Assembly: GCF_044454545.1 (NCBI RefSeq)
Contig: NZ_JBITDV010000002.1
Coordinates: 806,001 to 870,000 of the forward strand
Direction of reading: 5' to 3'
DNA: 64,000 bases
Source: Cryptosporangium sp044454545
GTDB taxonomy: Bacteria; Actinomycetota; Actinomycetes; Mycobacteriales; Cryptosporangiaceae
Numbering within the stretch: position 1 is the first letter of the stretch; every line of letters starts with the position of its first letter. The position numbers and the translations under genes are program-made. The notes below the pieces were generated by a model that did not search any database, was not told the origin of the DNA, and saw only the letters and a program-made list of their open reading frames with translations. Below are positions 51,045 to 59,707 of this stretch, in pieces.

Positions 51045-51470
51045 GTGTCTCTCGGCGGAATCGCGGCCATCATCGCCGCCGTTGCGTTCGTGCTTCTGGT
51101 CGGTGCGCTCGCCGTGCCGTTGATCAAGCTCGGCCGCACGGTCGACGCGGCCACCAAGGCCATCACCGACATCACCGAGCAGGCGGTGCCGATCCTGGCC
51201 AGCGCCCACGTGACGGTCGACGGTGTCAACCAGACGCTGGGCGGTGTCAACCTCCAGCTCGACAAGGTCGACACGCTCACCGATCACGTCTCCGCCGTGA
51301 CCGGCAGCATCGCCCAGGTGACGACGCTGTTCGGCGCCACCGTGTCCGGTCCGCTGGTGAAGGCCGCGGCGTTCAGTTACGGCATCCGGTCCGCGGTCCG
51401 GGCCCGGCGGGCGACCGAGGTCGAGCGCGAGGTCCGGGACGAGCTCAAGAAGCGGCGGAAGGGCGCCTGA
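51045..51470 (+). CDS. DUF948-type membrane protein
   Basis: 141 residues from GTG 51045, which follows AAGGAG at 8 bases. One N-terminal membrane segment (IAAIIAAVAFVLLVGALAVPL) is followed by a long helical region (LIKLGRTVDAATKAITDITE, VTVDGVNQTLGGVNLQLDKV) and a basic end (VRDELKKRRKGA). This is the DUF948 pattern, function unknown. Its TGA overlaps the next ATG by one base, so the two small genes are coupled; they are usual neighbours of alaS in actinobacteria. Confidence 0.88.
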   Translation: MSLGGIAAIIAAVAFVLLVGALAVPLIKLGRTVDAATKAITDITEQAVPILASAHVTVDGVNQTLGGVNLQLDKVDTLTDHVSAVTGSIAQVTTLFGATVSGPLVKAAAFSYGIRSAVRARRATEVEREVRDELKKRRKGA

Positions 51471-51742
51471 TGCGACGCCTGTTCTGGATCGGCGTCGGTG
51501 CGGCGGTCGGTGTCCTGATCGTCCGGAAGATCTCCAAGACCGCGGAGGCGTACAGCCCGCGTGGCCTGGCCGACTCGGCCCGCGGCTCGGCCGTGGGGCT
51601 GCTCGACTCGGTCCGGGCGTTCGTCGAGGACGCGCGGGTCGCGATGGCCGAGCAGGAAGTCGCGCTGACGCGCGCGCTCGAGCAGCAGCAGGCCGGTAAC
51701 TACGACGCCGACGATGCCCGCGGGGCCCACCGAGCGCCCTAA
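51470..51742 (+). CDS. Small conserved actinobacterial membrane-associated protein (DUF6167-like)
   Basis: 90 residues: a short hydrophobic N-terminus (LFWIGVGAAVGVLIVRKI), then a soluble helical part (YSPRGLADSARGSAVGLLDS, MAEQEVALTRALEQQQ). The family assignment comes from memory of the alaS neighbourhood. Coupled to the DUF948-type gene by TGATG. 74 bases separate it from alaS. Confidence 0.75.
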   Translation: MRRLFWIGVGAAVGVLIVRKISKTAEAYSPRGLADSARGSAVGLLDSVRAFVEDARVAMAEQEVALTRALEQQQAGNYDADDARGAHRAP

Positions 51743-51816
51743 ATATTGGGCAGCGCGGTCGTACGTCCACGCGAGATAGTGTCGTTTGACCCATTCGAAC
51801 CGACGGATTACTGGCG

Positions 51817-54510
51817 ATGAAGACCTCTGAGATCCGGCAACGCTTCCTCGATCACTTCGCGAACCGCGGTCACACCGTGGTCCCCAGCGCGGGGCTGATC
51901 GCCGACGACCCCAACCTGCTGTTCGTCAACGCGGGCATGGTGCCGTTCAAGCCGTACTTCCTCGGCCAGGTGACGCCGCCCTATCCGCGAGCGACGAGCG
52001 TCCAGAAATGCGTCCGGACCCTCGACATCGACGAGGTCGGCAAGACGACCCGGCACGGGTCGTTCTTCCAGATGAACGGCAACTTCTCGTTCGGCGACTA
52101 CTTCAAGGACGGAGCGATCCGCTACGCCTGGGAGCTGGTCACCAACTCGATCGCGGACGGCGGCTACGGCTTCGACGAGTCGAAGCTCTGGGTCTCGGTG
52201 TACGAGGAGGACGACGAGGCCTACCGGCTCTGGAACCGTGAGGTCGGGGTGCCCGAGTCGCGGATCATCCGGCTCGGCAAGGGGCCGAACTTCTGGTCGA
52301 TGGGCGTGCCCGGGCCGTGCGGCCCGTGCTCGGAGATCCTGATCGACCGCGGTCCCGAGTACGGCCCCGAGTACGTGAACACCCCGGGTGTGGAGCCGGA
52401 CGGCGACCGCTACCTGGAGTTCTGGAACCTCGTTTTCATGCAGTACGAGCGGGGTCCGGGGTCGGGCAAGACCGACTACGAGATCCTCGGCGACCTGCCG
52501 GCGCAGAACATCGACACCGGCATGGGCATGGAGCGGGTCGCGTTCCTGCTGCAGGGCGTCGACAACTTCTACGAGGTCGACGAGGTCCGTCCGATCCTCG
52601 ACCGGGCGGCGGCGCTGGCCGGCAAGCGGTACCCGGCGCACGAGCAGCATGACGGTCACCCCAACGCCGATGACGTCCGGCTGCGGGTGGTGGCCGACCA
52701 CGTGCGCACCGCGCTGATGCTGATCGGCGACGGCGTGACGCCCGGCAACGAGGGCCGCGGCTACGTGCTGCGCCGGATCCTGCGCCGCGCGGTGCGCTCG
52801 ATGCGTCTGCTCGGCTACGAGGACCCGTCGTTCCCGGAGCTCTTCCCGGTGGCGCGCGACGCGATGAGCGGGTCCTATCCGGAGGTGTCGTCGGACTACG
52901 CGCGGATCGCGGGTTACGCGTACGCCGAAGAAGACGCGTTCCGCGCGACGCTGCGGTCCGGAACGACCCATCTCGACACCGCGGTCGCGGCGACGAAGTC
53001 CTCCGGTGGCCAGCAGCTCTCCGGCGCGTCGGCGTTCCAGCTGCACGACACGTACGGCTTCCCGATCGACCTGACGCTGGAGATGGCGGCCGAGCAGGGC
53101 CTCACCGTCGACGAAGAGGGCTTCCGCAGGCTCATGTCCGAGCAGCGGCGACGGGCCAAGGCCGACGCGCAGGCCCGCAAGACCGGGCACGCCGACACGT
53201 CCGTGCTGCGCTCGGTGCTCGACCGGACCGGGCCGACGAACTTCACCGGTTATCTCGAGGTGGAGCGCGAGGCGCGGGTCGGCGGCATCATCGGGCGCGA
53301 CGGCGCGATCCGGTCCGGGGCGGCCCAGGGCGAGGAGGTCGAGGTCGTGCTCGACTCGACCCCGTTCTACGCCGAGGGCGGTGGCCAGCAGCCCGACCAG
53401 GGCGTGATCGTGACTCCGGCCGGCCGGTTCGAGGTCTACGACGTCCAGCAGCCGCTGCCGGGGCTGATCGTGCACCGCGGCCAGGTCGTCGACGGCGAGA
53501 TCAAGGTCGACGACCCGGTGCTGGCCACGATCGACGTCGACCGCCGCCGGGCGATCTCCCGCGCGCACACCGCGACCCACCTGATCCACACCGCGATCCG
53601 GAGCTCGCTCGGCCAGTCGGCGACCCAGGCCGGTTCGCTGAACGCGCCCGGGCGGCTGCGGTTCGACTTCAACACGCCCGGTGCGGTGCCGCAGTCGGTG
53701 CTCTCCGACGTCGAGGACGAGGTCAACGCGGTTCTGCTCGACGACCTCGAGGTGCGGGCGTTCATCACCTCGCAGGACGAGGCGCGGCGGATCGGCGCGA
53801 TGGCGCTGTTCGGCGAGAAGTACGGCGACGAGGTCCGGGTCGTCGAGGTCGGCGAGTACGCCCGCGAGCTCTGCGGCGGCACCCACGCGGCGCGCTCCGG
53901 GCAGCTGGGCGTCGTCAAGCTGCTCTCGGAGGCGTCGATCGGGTCCGGCGTGCGCCGGGTCGAAGCGCTGGTCGGTCTGGACGCGTTCCGGTTCCTGGCC
54001 AAGGAACACCTGCTGGTGTCGAAGCTGGCCGAGCAGTTCAAGGCGAAGCCGGAGGAGCTGCCCGACCGGGTCTCGGCCGTGGTGGCCCAGCTCCGGGACG
54101 CCGAGCGGGAGCTGGAGAAGCTGCGGGCGGCCGCTGTTCTGAGCGGGGCCGGCGACATCGCGTCGCGGGCGACCGACGTCGGCGGGGTCGCCGTGGCCGC
54201 GATCGAGGCGCCGGAGGGCACCGCGGGCAACGACGTGCGGTCGCTGGCGCAGGAGATCCGGGGCCGGCTGTCGGCCGATCGGCCCGGCGTGGTCGCCGTC
54301 GCGGCCCGGGCCAACGGCAAAGCGTCGCTGGTCGTCGCCGTGAACCAGGCTGCGCGCGGCCGCGGCATCTCGGCGTCGGCGCTGGTGAAGGGCGCATTGT
54401 CCGGACGTGGTGGCGGCAGCGACGACCTCGCGCAGGGAGGTGGCGTGGCGGCTGACGCGGCGCCCTCGGTGCTGGCGTCGATCTCCGACCTGGTTGCCGG
54501 CGCTGTCTGA
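51817..54510 (+). CDS. alaS: Alanyl-tRNA synthetase
   Basis: 897 residues, full length. Catalytic domain (MKTSEIRQRFLDHFANRGHT; LFVNAGMVPFKPYFLG; GSFFQMNGNFSFGDYFKDGA), tRNA-recognition helices, editing domain with zinc-like ligands (RAHTATHLIH and LCGGTHAARSG) and the C-terminal DHHA1 domain. A strong perfect 14-bp hairpin begins 4 bases after the stop. Confidence 0.98.
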   Translation: MKTSEIRQRFLDHFANRGHTVVPSAGLIADDPNLLFVNAGMVPFKPYFLGQVTPPYPRATSVQKCVRTLDIDEVGKTTRHGSFFQMNGNFSFGDYFKDGAIRYAWELVTNSIADGGYGFDESKLWVSVYEEDDEAYRLWNREVGVPESRIIRLGKGPNFWSMGVPGPCGPCSEILIDRGPEYGPEYVNTPGVEPDGDRYLEFWNLVFMQYERGPGSGKTDYEILGDLPAQNIDTGMGMERVAFLLQGVDNFYEVDEVRPILDRAAALAGKRYPAHEQHDGHPNADDVRLRVVADHVRTALMLIGDGVTPGNEGRGYVLRRILRRAVRSMRLLGYEDPSFPELFPVARDAMSGSYPEVSSDYARIAGYAYAEEDAFRATLRSGTTHLDTAVAATKSSGGQQLSGASAFQLHDTYGFPIDLTLEMAAEQGLTVDEEGFRRLMSEQRRRAKADAQARKTGHADTSVLRSVLDRTGPTNFTGYLEVEREARVGGIIGRDGAIRSGAAQGEEVEVVLDSTPFYAEGGGQQPDQGVIVTPAGRFEVYDVQQPLPGLIVHRGQVVDGEIKVDDPVLATIDVDRRRAISRAHTATHLIHTAIRSSLGQSATQAGSLNAPGRLRFDFNTPGAVPQSVLSDVEDEVNAVLLDDLEVRAFITSQDEARRIGAMALFGEKYGDEVRVVEVGEYARELCGGTHAARSGQLGVVKLLSEASIGSGVRRVEALVGLDAFRFLAKEHLLVSKLAEQFKAKPEELPDRVSAVVAQLRDAERELEKLRAAAVLSGAGDIASRATDVGGVAVAAIEAPEGTAGNDVRSLAQEIRGRLSADRPGVVAVAARANGKASLVVAVNQAARGRGISASALVKGALSGRGGGSDDLAQGGGVAADAAPSVLASISDLVAGAV

Positions 54511-54514
54511 GATT

Positions 54515-54547
54515 CCGGTCCCGGTCTGCCGAGCAGACCGGGACCGG
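54515..54547 (+). terminator. Hairpin after alaS
   Basis: Arms 54515-54528 and 54534-54547 pair perfectly over 14 bp around a 5-base loop, 4 bases after the alaS stop. It implies that ruvX has its own promoter in the next 26 bases. Confidence 0.75.
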
Positions 54548-54560
54548 CCTCTGTATACGG

Positions 54561-54566
54561 CACAAT
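54561..54566 (+). promoter_or_regulatory. Candidate -10 element of ruvX
   Basis: CACAAT stands 7 bases before ATG 54574, overlapping a TATACGGCACAAT AT-richer patch just behind the alaS terminator. It would give a leaderless message if ATG 54574 is used. Confidence 0.3.
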
Positions 54567-54573
54567 CCTTCGC

Positions 54574-55104
54574 ATGGCCCTGCTTCCTTCCTCTGGGCTT
54601 CCGTCCGCTGGCTTTCCGGCCTCTGGGCTTCCGTTCTCTGGGCTTCCGTCCGTGAAGCGGGGGGTTCGCCTGGGCGTGGACGTCGGATCCGTACGGGTCG
54701 GCGTCGCCGCCAGCGACCCCTCGGGGTTCCTGGCGTCCCCGGTGGAGACCGTGCGACGTGACGTACGTCACGAGACCGATCTGGACCGTCTCGTGGCGCT
54801 CGTCCTCGAGTACGAGGCGATTCTCGTCGTGGTCGGTTTGCCCCGTTCGCTCTCGGGAGCGGAGGGTCCGGCGGCGGTTGCCGTGCGCGCGTACGCTGCC
54901 CTATTGGCCGAACGGCTAGGTGTTCTCCCTCACCCGGTGCCGGTCGAGTTGTCCGATGAACGGCTGACGACCGTCATCGCGGGACGTACTCTTTCCCAGA
55001 GGGGCGTACGCGGGAAGAAACACCGCGCTGTGGTGGACCAGGCCGCCGCGGTGCTGATCCTTCAGGCCTGGTTGGACGCGGAACGGAGAGCGGATCACCC
55101 GTGA
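54574..55104 (+). CDS. ruvX: Holliday junction resolvase-like protein RuvX (YqgF)
   Basis: RNase H-fold nuclease reported to act in pre-16S rRNA end maturation and recombination. Core signatures: LGVDVGSVRVGVAASDP, VVVGLPRSLSGAEGP, LSDERLTTV and VDQAAAVLILQAWLD. From ATG 54574 it has 176 residues, including four SGLPS-type pentapeptides encoded by 15-bp repeats; the GTG at 54652 directly after the repeats would give a 150-residue protein that fits the family core. Neither start has a Shine-Dalgarno sequence. The stop overlaps mltG (GTGA). Confidence 0.92.
   Translation: MALLPSSGLPSAGFPASGLPFSGLPSVKRGVRLGVDVGSVRVGVAASDPSGFLASPVETVRRDVRHETDLDRLVALVLEYEAILVVVGLPRSLSGAEGPAAVAVRAYAALLAERLGVLPHPVPVELSDERLTTVIAGRTLSQRGVRGKKHRAVVDQAAAVLILQAWLDAERRADHP
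54592..54651 (+). repeat. 15-bp tandem repeat at the ruvX 5' end
   Basis: Four units of TCTGGGCTTCCGTCC (second unit GCTGGCTTTCCGGCC) end exactly at the alternative GTG start of ruvX. In the ruvX frame they encode S/A-G-L/F-P-S/A/F. Confidence 0.9.
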
Positions 55105-56288
55105 ACGACCTCGATCTCGTGCCGTTCACGGAGGAGTCCGGCGGCGACGGCAACCCCGGCCCCGGCACTCCCGGTAAGCATCGGCGCAAAAAGGGCGATC
55201 GCAGCAGCGGTAGAACATTAGTTGCTTTGCTCGTCGTGGTGGCGGTGCTCGGTGGCCTCGCGTTCGGGGGCTGGTACGGCGTCACGAAGGTCAAGGACTT
55301 CTTCACCGCGGACGACTACGACGGTCCGGGCAGCGGGTCGGTCGTCGTGCAGATCGACGACAACCAGACCGTCACGGACATCGCGAACACGCTGTTCAAA
55401 GACGACGTCGTGGCCAGCGCGAAGGCGTTCGTGAACGCGGCCGCCGACAACCCGGACTCGACGCGGGGCCTGCAGCCGGGTAGCTACAAGCTCAAGAAGC
55501 AGATGAAGGCGTCGGACGCGCTCGACATGCTGCTCGACCGGGCGAACCGGGTCGACGGGCCGTCGGTGATCATTCCCGAGGGCCTCACGGTCAAGGAGAT
55601 CTTGCCGAGGCTGGCCGAGAAATCCGGCATTCCGCTCGCCGAGTTCCAGAAGGCCGCCAAGGACCCGGCGGCGCTCGGTGTGCCCGAGTGGGGCGGCCCG
55701 AGCCCCGACAGGCGCGTGCTCGAGGGCTTCCTCTACCCGTCGAAGTACGAGCTCAACGACCAGACCACCGCCGAGGGCCTGCTCAAGCAGATGGTCGCGC
55801 TGTCGGTGCAGGCGGCGACGAAGGACGACCTCTCGGCGAAGGCGCAGGAACTGGGCGTCAGCGAGTGGGATCTGATGATCATCGCGTCGCTGATCGAGCA
55901 GGAGGGCATCGAGGCCGACTTCGGGAAGATCTCCCGGGTCATCTACAACCGGCTGAACTCGACCGGTGCGCTGTCGTACCTGCAGTTCGACTCGACGACC
56001 CAGTACTGGCTGATCCAGACCGGCAAGGGCCGGAAGGCGATCGTCACCGACGCCGAGTTGAAGAACCCGGACAACAACTACAGCACCGACGTCGACCGGC
56101 ATCAGGGCCTGCCGCCGACGCCGATCGGCAACCCGGGCGACGCGTCGCTGAAGGCGGCGGCGAACCCGACGCCGGGCCCGTGGACGTACTTCGTGGTCGT
56201 GACGAAGGACCGGCACTCGGCCTTCACCGACGACTACAACGTGCACCAGGACAACATCCTCAAGTGCAAGCGGGTCGGCTTCTGCTGA
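55101..56288 (+). CDS. mltG: Endolytic peptidoglycan transglycosylase MltG
   Basis: Cuts nascent glycan strands outside the cell to set their length. 395 residues: a basic, Pro/Gly-rich cytoplasmic N-terminus, one membrane segment (about 39-58), a LysM-like region (VVVQIDDNQTVTDIANTLF) and the YceG domain with catalytic Glu in IIASLIEQEG, followed by ISRVIYNRLN and LQFDSTTQY. The GTG start overlaps the ruvX stop. The C-terminal NPGDASLKAAANP and YFVVV blocks are complete. Confidence 0.96.
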   Translation: MNDLDLVPFTEESGGDGNPGPGTPGKHRRKKGDRSSGRTLVALLVVVAVLGGLAFGGWYGVTKVKDFFTADDYDGPGSGSVVVQIDDNQTVTDIANTLFKDDVVASAKAFVNAAADNPDSTRGLQPGSYKLKKQMKASDALDMLLDRANRVDGPSVIIPEGLTVKEILPRLAEKSGIPLAEFQKAAKDPAALGVPEWGGPSPDRRVLEGFLYPSKYELNDQTTAEGLLKQMVALSVQAATKDDLSAKAQELGVSEWDLMIIASLIEQEGIEADFGKISRVIYNRLNSTGALSYLQFDSTTQYWLIQTGKGRKAIVTDAELKNPDNNYSTDVDRHQGLPPTPIGNPGDASLKAAANPTPGPWTYFVVVTKDRHSAFTDDYNVHQDNILKCKRVGFC

Positions 56289-56333
56289 GCCCCTGTGGAC
56301 GGCTCCGGCGCCGGTGGCGCCGGAGCGCCTAGG

Positions 56334-57224
56334 GTGATCGCCGTGTCTTCGTTCTCCGTTCATTCCGTGGCGGACGCCCGGCAGGCCGGCACCGTACGTC
56401 GGGCCGCCGTGCTCGGGTCACCGATCGCGCATTCGCTCTCGCCGGTGTTGCACTCGGCCGCGTACGCCTCGCTGGGGTTGGCGGGGTGGTCCTACACCCG
56501 GGTCGAGTGCGCCGAAGACGGGCTGGCCGGGTTCGTCGAGGGGCTCGGGCCGGAGTGGGCCGGGTTGTCGCTGACGATGCCGCTCAAGCGGGTGGCGCTC
56601 TCGGTGGCCACCGAGGTGAGCACCGAGGCGGCGGCGATCGGGGCCGCGAACACGCTGGTACTGACGCCGGGTGGGCGGCGGGCCGAGAACACCGACGCGC
56701 CGGGCATGGCCGACGCGCTGCGCGAGGCCGGGCTGGTGTCGGCGTCCGCGCCGCTGATCCTCGGCGCGGGAGGCACGGCCCAGGCCGCGCTGGCGGCATT
56801 GGCCCCGGCAAGCCTCGCGGCGCCGGGGACGGCGCCGGGGACGGCGGTGACGGTGCTGGTGCGGGCTCCCCGGCGGGTGGGGGAGTTGCGCACGACCGCG
56901 GAGCGGCTGGGCCTGACGCTCGACGTGCGCCCGCTGGACGACGCTCCGGCGCTCCTGGCCGACGCCGACCTGGTGATCTCGACGCTGCCCAAAGGTGCGG
57001 CCGATCCGCTGGCGCACGCGGTGCTGCGTCCGTCCGCGGTGGTGTTCGACGTGGTGTACGACCCGTGGCCGACCGCGCTGGCGACCGCGGCCGCGGCGGC
57101 CGGCTGCCGGGTGGTCTCCGGGCTCGATCTGCTACTGCACCAGGCCGGGCACCAGGTGCGGCTGATGACCGGCAGGCAGGCCCCGATCGAGGCCATGCGG
57201 GCGGCCCTGGCACTGGCGCGCTGA
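56334..57224 (+). CDS. aroE: Shikimate dehydrogenase
   Basis: Reduces 3-dehydroshikimate with NADPH. About 296 residues. Substrate block VLGSPIAHSLSPVLHSAAY, catalytic Lys in SLTMPLKR and Asp in ENTDAPG, nucleotide motif LGAGGTAQAAL, and the closing GLDLLLHQAGHQVRLMTG. GTG 56334 has GGAG 8 bases before it; GTG 56343 is an alternative. It follows mltG closely and precedes the prepilin-type peptidase by 7 bases. Confidence 0.95.
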   Translation: MIAVSSFSVHSVADARQAGTVRRAAVLGSPIAHSLSPVLHSAAYASLGLAGWSYTRVECAEDGLAGFVEGLGPEWAGLSLTMPLKRVALSVATEVSTEAAAIGAANTLVLTPGGRRAENTDAPGMADALREAGLVSASAPLILGAGGTAQAALAALAPASLAAPGTAPGTAVTVLVRAPRRVGELRTTAERLGLTLDVRPLDDAPALLADADLVISTLPKGAADPLAHAVLRPSAVVFDVVYDPWPTALATAAAAAGCRVVSGLDLLLHQAGHQVRLMTGRQAPIEAMRAALALAR

Positions 57225-57231
57225 GGCTCCG

Positions 57232-57873
57232 GTGAGCTGGGTCGCGGCGCTCGTGGTCGCGGCGGCGGCGCTGGGGGCGGCGCGGTGGCTCGCCGAGACC
57301 GTCGAGCGGGTCGCGGCGGAGGCGTCGTTCCGGGTCGGCGGCGCTGCGGTGGCTCGTCCGGCGGCGGGGGCGGTGGGGGTCGGGGTGGCCGCGGCCGGGC
57401 TCGGCGGGGTGGTGGCGTGGGCCGGGTACGGGTGGGCGCTGCCCGCGCTGGTGTTCACGGCCGGGGTCGGATTCGTGCTGGCCCCGGTGGACGTGCGGGC
57501 GCACCGGTTGCCCGACGTGATCGTGCTGCCCAGTTACCCGGCGCTGGCGGTGCTGCTGGCGTTGGGCGGGGTCTCGTCGTGGGTCCGGGCGATCGAGGGT
57601 GGTGCGGTCGCGTTCGGGGTGCTCTATCTGCTGGCCGTGGTGGCTCCGGCGGGCTTCGGGTTCGGTGACGTCAAGCTGACCGGGCTGCTGGGCGGTGCGC
57701 TGGCCTGGTTCGGATGGCAGCCGATGTTCACCGGACTGGTCTACGGATTCGTGTACGGCGGCCTGTGCGCGGCGGTTCTGCTCGCGACGCGCAGGTTGTC
57801 GCGCACCGACCGCCTGGCCTTCGGCCCTTTCCTGCTGGCCGGTGCCCTGACCGCGTTGTGCGCGGCCCGCTGA
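57232..57873 (+). CDS. Prepilin-type (A24) peptidase
   Basis: Membrane aspartyl protease of 213 residues with six or so hydrophobic segments. The two catalytic aspartates are in the first loop (LAPVDVRAHRLPDVIV) and in the GxGD motif (GFGFGDVKLTGLLG). No N-terminal methyltransferase domain (no CxxC zinc loops) is present, as in many actinobacterial type IV pilin/Tad peptidases. No pilus genes are in the window; substrates must lie elsewhere. Confidence 0.9.
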   Translation: MSWVAALVVAAAALGAARWLAETVERVAAEASFRVGGAAVARPAAGAVGVGVAAAGLGGVVAWAGYGWALPALVFTAGVGFVLAPVDVRAHRLPDVIVLPSYPALAVLLALGGVSSWVRAIEGGAVAFGVLYLLAVVAPAGFGFGDVKLTGLLGGALAWFGWQPMFTGLVYGFVYGGLCAAVLLATRRLSRTDRLAFGPFLLAGALTALCAAR

Positions 57874-57945
57874 GGACGACGCCGGCAGGCGAGCGGCATG
57901 CCCAGGGTCGCGGCGTCGGCCCGCTCGACCGCCGGCGCCGTCCTC
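57872..57945 (+). terminator. Long hairpin after the prepilin peptidase gene
   Basis: Arms 57872-57886 and 57931-57945 match at 14 of 15 positions around a 44-base loop that has weak inner pairing (GCGAGCGG/CCGCTCG). It starts at the stop codon and separates aroE-peptidase from aroC. Confidence 0.45.
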
Positions 57946-58013
57946 AGCGGGCTCCAGATCAGCGCGCGTGCCTGCGGCGACTCCGGGCTTTCCGGCCGTG
58001 AAAGACTGCACGT

Positions 58014-59195
58014 ATGTTGCGCTGGATGACTGCTGGCGAGTCTCACGGGCCCGCCCTCGTCGCGATGTTGGAGGGGCTTCCCGCCGGTATCGCGGTGACC
58101 ACGACCGAGATCTCCGACCAGCTCGCCCGTCGCCGCCTGGGCTACGGCCGCGGCGCCCGGATGAAGTTCGAGCAAGACGAGGTCGAGATCCTCGGCGGCG
58201 TCCGCCACGGCCGGACGCTCGGCAGCCCGGTCGCGATCCGGGTCGGCAACACCGAGTGGCCCAAGTGGGAAGAAGTGATGTCGGCCGACCCGGTGGACGA
58301 GGAGATCCTCGCCAGCCTGGCCCGCAACGCCCCGCTGACCCGCCCGCGTCCCGGCCACGCCGACCTCGCCGGCATGCAGAAGTACGGCTTCAACGACGCC
58401 CGCCCGATCCTCGAGCGCGCCAGCGCCCGGGAGACCGCGGCCCGCGTCGCACTCGGCACCGTCGCCCAGTCCCTGCTCCGCCAGGCACTCGGCGTCGAGA
58501 TCGTCTCGCACGTGGTGGAATTGGGATCGGTGGCCGTCAAGGACGGCGTCGACCTGCCGACCCCCGACGATCGCGAGCGCATCGACGCCGACCCGCTGCG
58601 CTGCGCCGACGCCGACGCGTCGGCCCGGATGGTCGCCGAGGTGGACGCGGCCAAGGCCGATGCCGACACGCTCGGCGGCATCGTCGAGGTGCTCGCCTAC
58701 GGCCTGCCCCCGGGCCTCGGCAGCCACGTCCAGTGGGACCGCAAGCTCGACTCCCGGCTGGCCGCCGCGCTGGTGAGCATCCAGGCGTTCAAGGGCGTCG
58801 AGATCGGTGACGCGTTCACCCAGGCTCGCTCGCGCGGCTCGGCCGCCCACGACGAGATCGTCAACACACCGGACGGCGTGCGCCGGCTGACCGGCCACGC
58901 CGGCGGCATCGAGGGTGGCATGACGACCGGCGAGGTGCTGCGCATCCGCGGCGCGATGAAGCCGATCGCGACGATCTCCCGCGCGCTGCAGACCGTCGAC
59001 GTGACCACCGGCGAGGCCGCCAAGGCGATCGCCCAGCGCAGCGACGTGTGCGCGGTGCCGGCCGCGGCGATCGTGGCCGAGGCGATGGTCGCGCTGACGC
59101 TCGCCGATGCCGCGACGGAGAAGTTCGGCGGCGACTCGGTGGACGAGATCCGCCGCAACCTGGCCGGTTACCGGGCCGCGCTGGTGATCGAGTGA
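58014..59195 (+). CDS. aroC: Chorismate synthase
   Basis: Final shikimate-pathway step, turning EPSP into chorismate with reduced FMN. 393 residues with MTAGESHGPALVAMLEGLPA, RLGYGRGARMKFEQDEVEIL, the RPGHADLAGMQKYGF block and HAGGIEGGMTTGEVLRIRGA; all standard. The stop overlaps the aroK start (GTGA), opening the aroC-aroK-aroB-aroQ chain. Confidence 0.98.
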   Translation: MLRWMTAGESHGPALVAMLEGLPAGIAVTTTEISDQLARRRLGYGRGARMKFEQDEVEILGGVRHGRTLGSPVAIRVGNTEWPKWEEVMSADPVDEEILASLARNAPLTRPRPGHADLAGMQKYGFNDARPILERASARETAARVALGTVAQSLLRQALGVEIVSHVVELGSVAVKDGVDLPTPDDRERIDADPLRCADADASARMVAEVDAAKADADTLGGIVEVLAYGLPPGLGSHVQWDRKLDSRLAAALVSIQAFKGVEIGDAFTQARSRGSAAHDEIVNTPDGVRRLTGHAGGIEGGMTTGEVLRIRGAMKPIATISRALQTVDVTTGEAAKAIAQRSDVCAVPAAAIVAEAMVALTLADAATEKFGGDSVDEIRRNLAGYRAALVIE

Positions 59196-59707
59196 GCCGG
59201 CCGGTCGCGGTACTCGTCGGGCCGCCCGGCGCGGGCAAGACGACGCTCGGCGTGCTGCTGGCCGTGCACCTCGGCGTCGCGTTCCGCGACGTCGACCACG
59301 ACATCGAGGCGAGCGTGGGCAAGCCGATCAGCGACATCTTCGTCGACGACGGCGAAGCGGCGTTCCGTTCGCTGGAGGTCGCCGCGGTAGCCGAAGCGTT
59401 GCGGACCCACGACGGGGTGCTGGCGCTGGGCGGCGGCGCCGTCCTCGCGGAGGCCACCCGGGAAGCACTGAAATCCCACCGGGTCGTGTTCCTCGACGTC
59501 GGTCTGAGCGACGCGGCCGAGCGGGTCGGGCTCAATGCCGCCCGCCCGCTGCTGGCGCTCAATCCCCGGGCCACGCTGCGGACGCTGCTGGCCGAGCGCG
59601 CGCCGATCTACGCCGGGGTCGCCACGATCACCGTCCCCACCGACGGCCGCACCCCCGAGGAGATCCTCGCCGACGTCGTCCAGCAACTGGACGAGGTGCC
59701 GGCATGA
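59192..59707 (+). CDS. aroK: Shikimate kinase
   Basis: Phosphorylates shikimate. 171 residues with P-loop VGPPGAGKTTLG (about 9-20), the shikimate-binding DVDHDIE and EAAFRSLE, and LALGGGAVL. GTG start overlaps aroC; ATGA overlap with aroB. The lid region RPLL and the adenine-binding TVPTDGRTPEEI are present. Confidence 0.96.
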   Translation: MSRPVAVLVGPPGAGKTTLGVLLAVHLGVAFRDVDHDIEASVGKPISDIFVDDGEAAFRSLEVAAVAEALRTHDGVLALGGGAVLAEATREALKSHRVVFLDVGLSDAAERVGLNAARPLLALNPRATLRTLLAERAPIYAGVATITVPTDGRTPEEILADVVQQLDEVPA

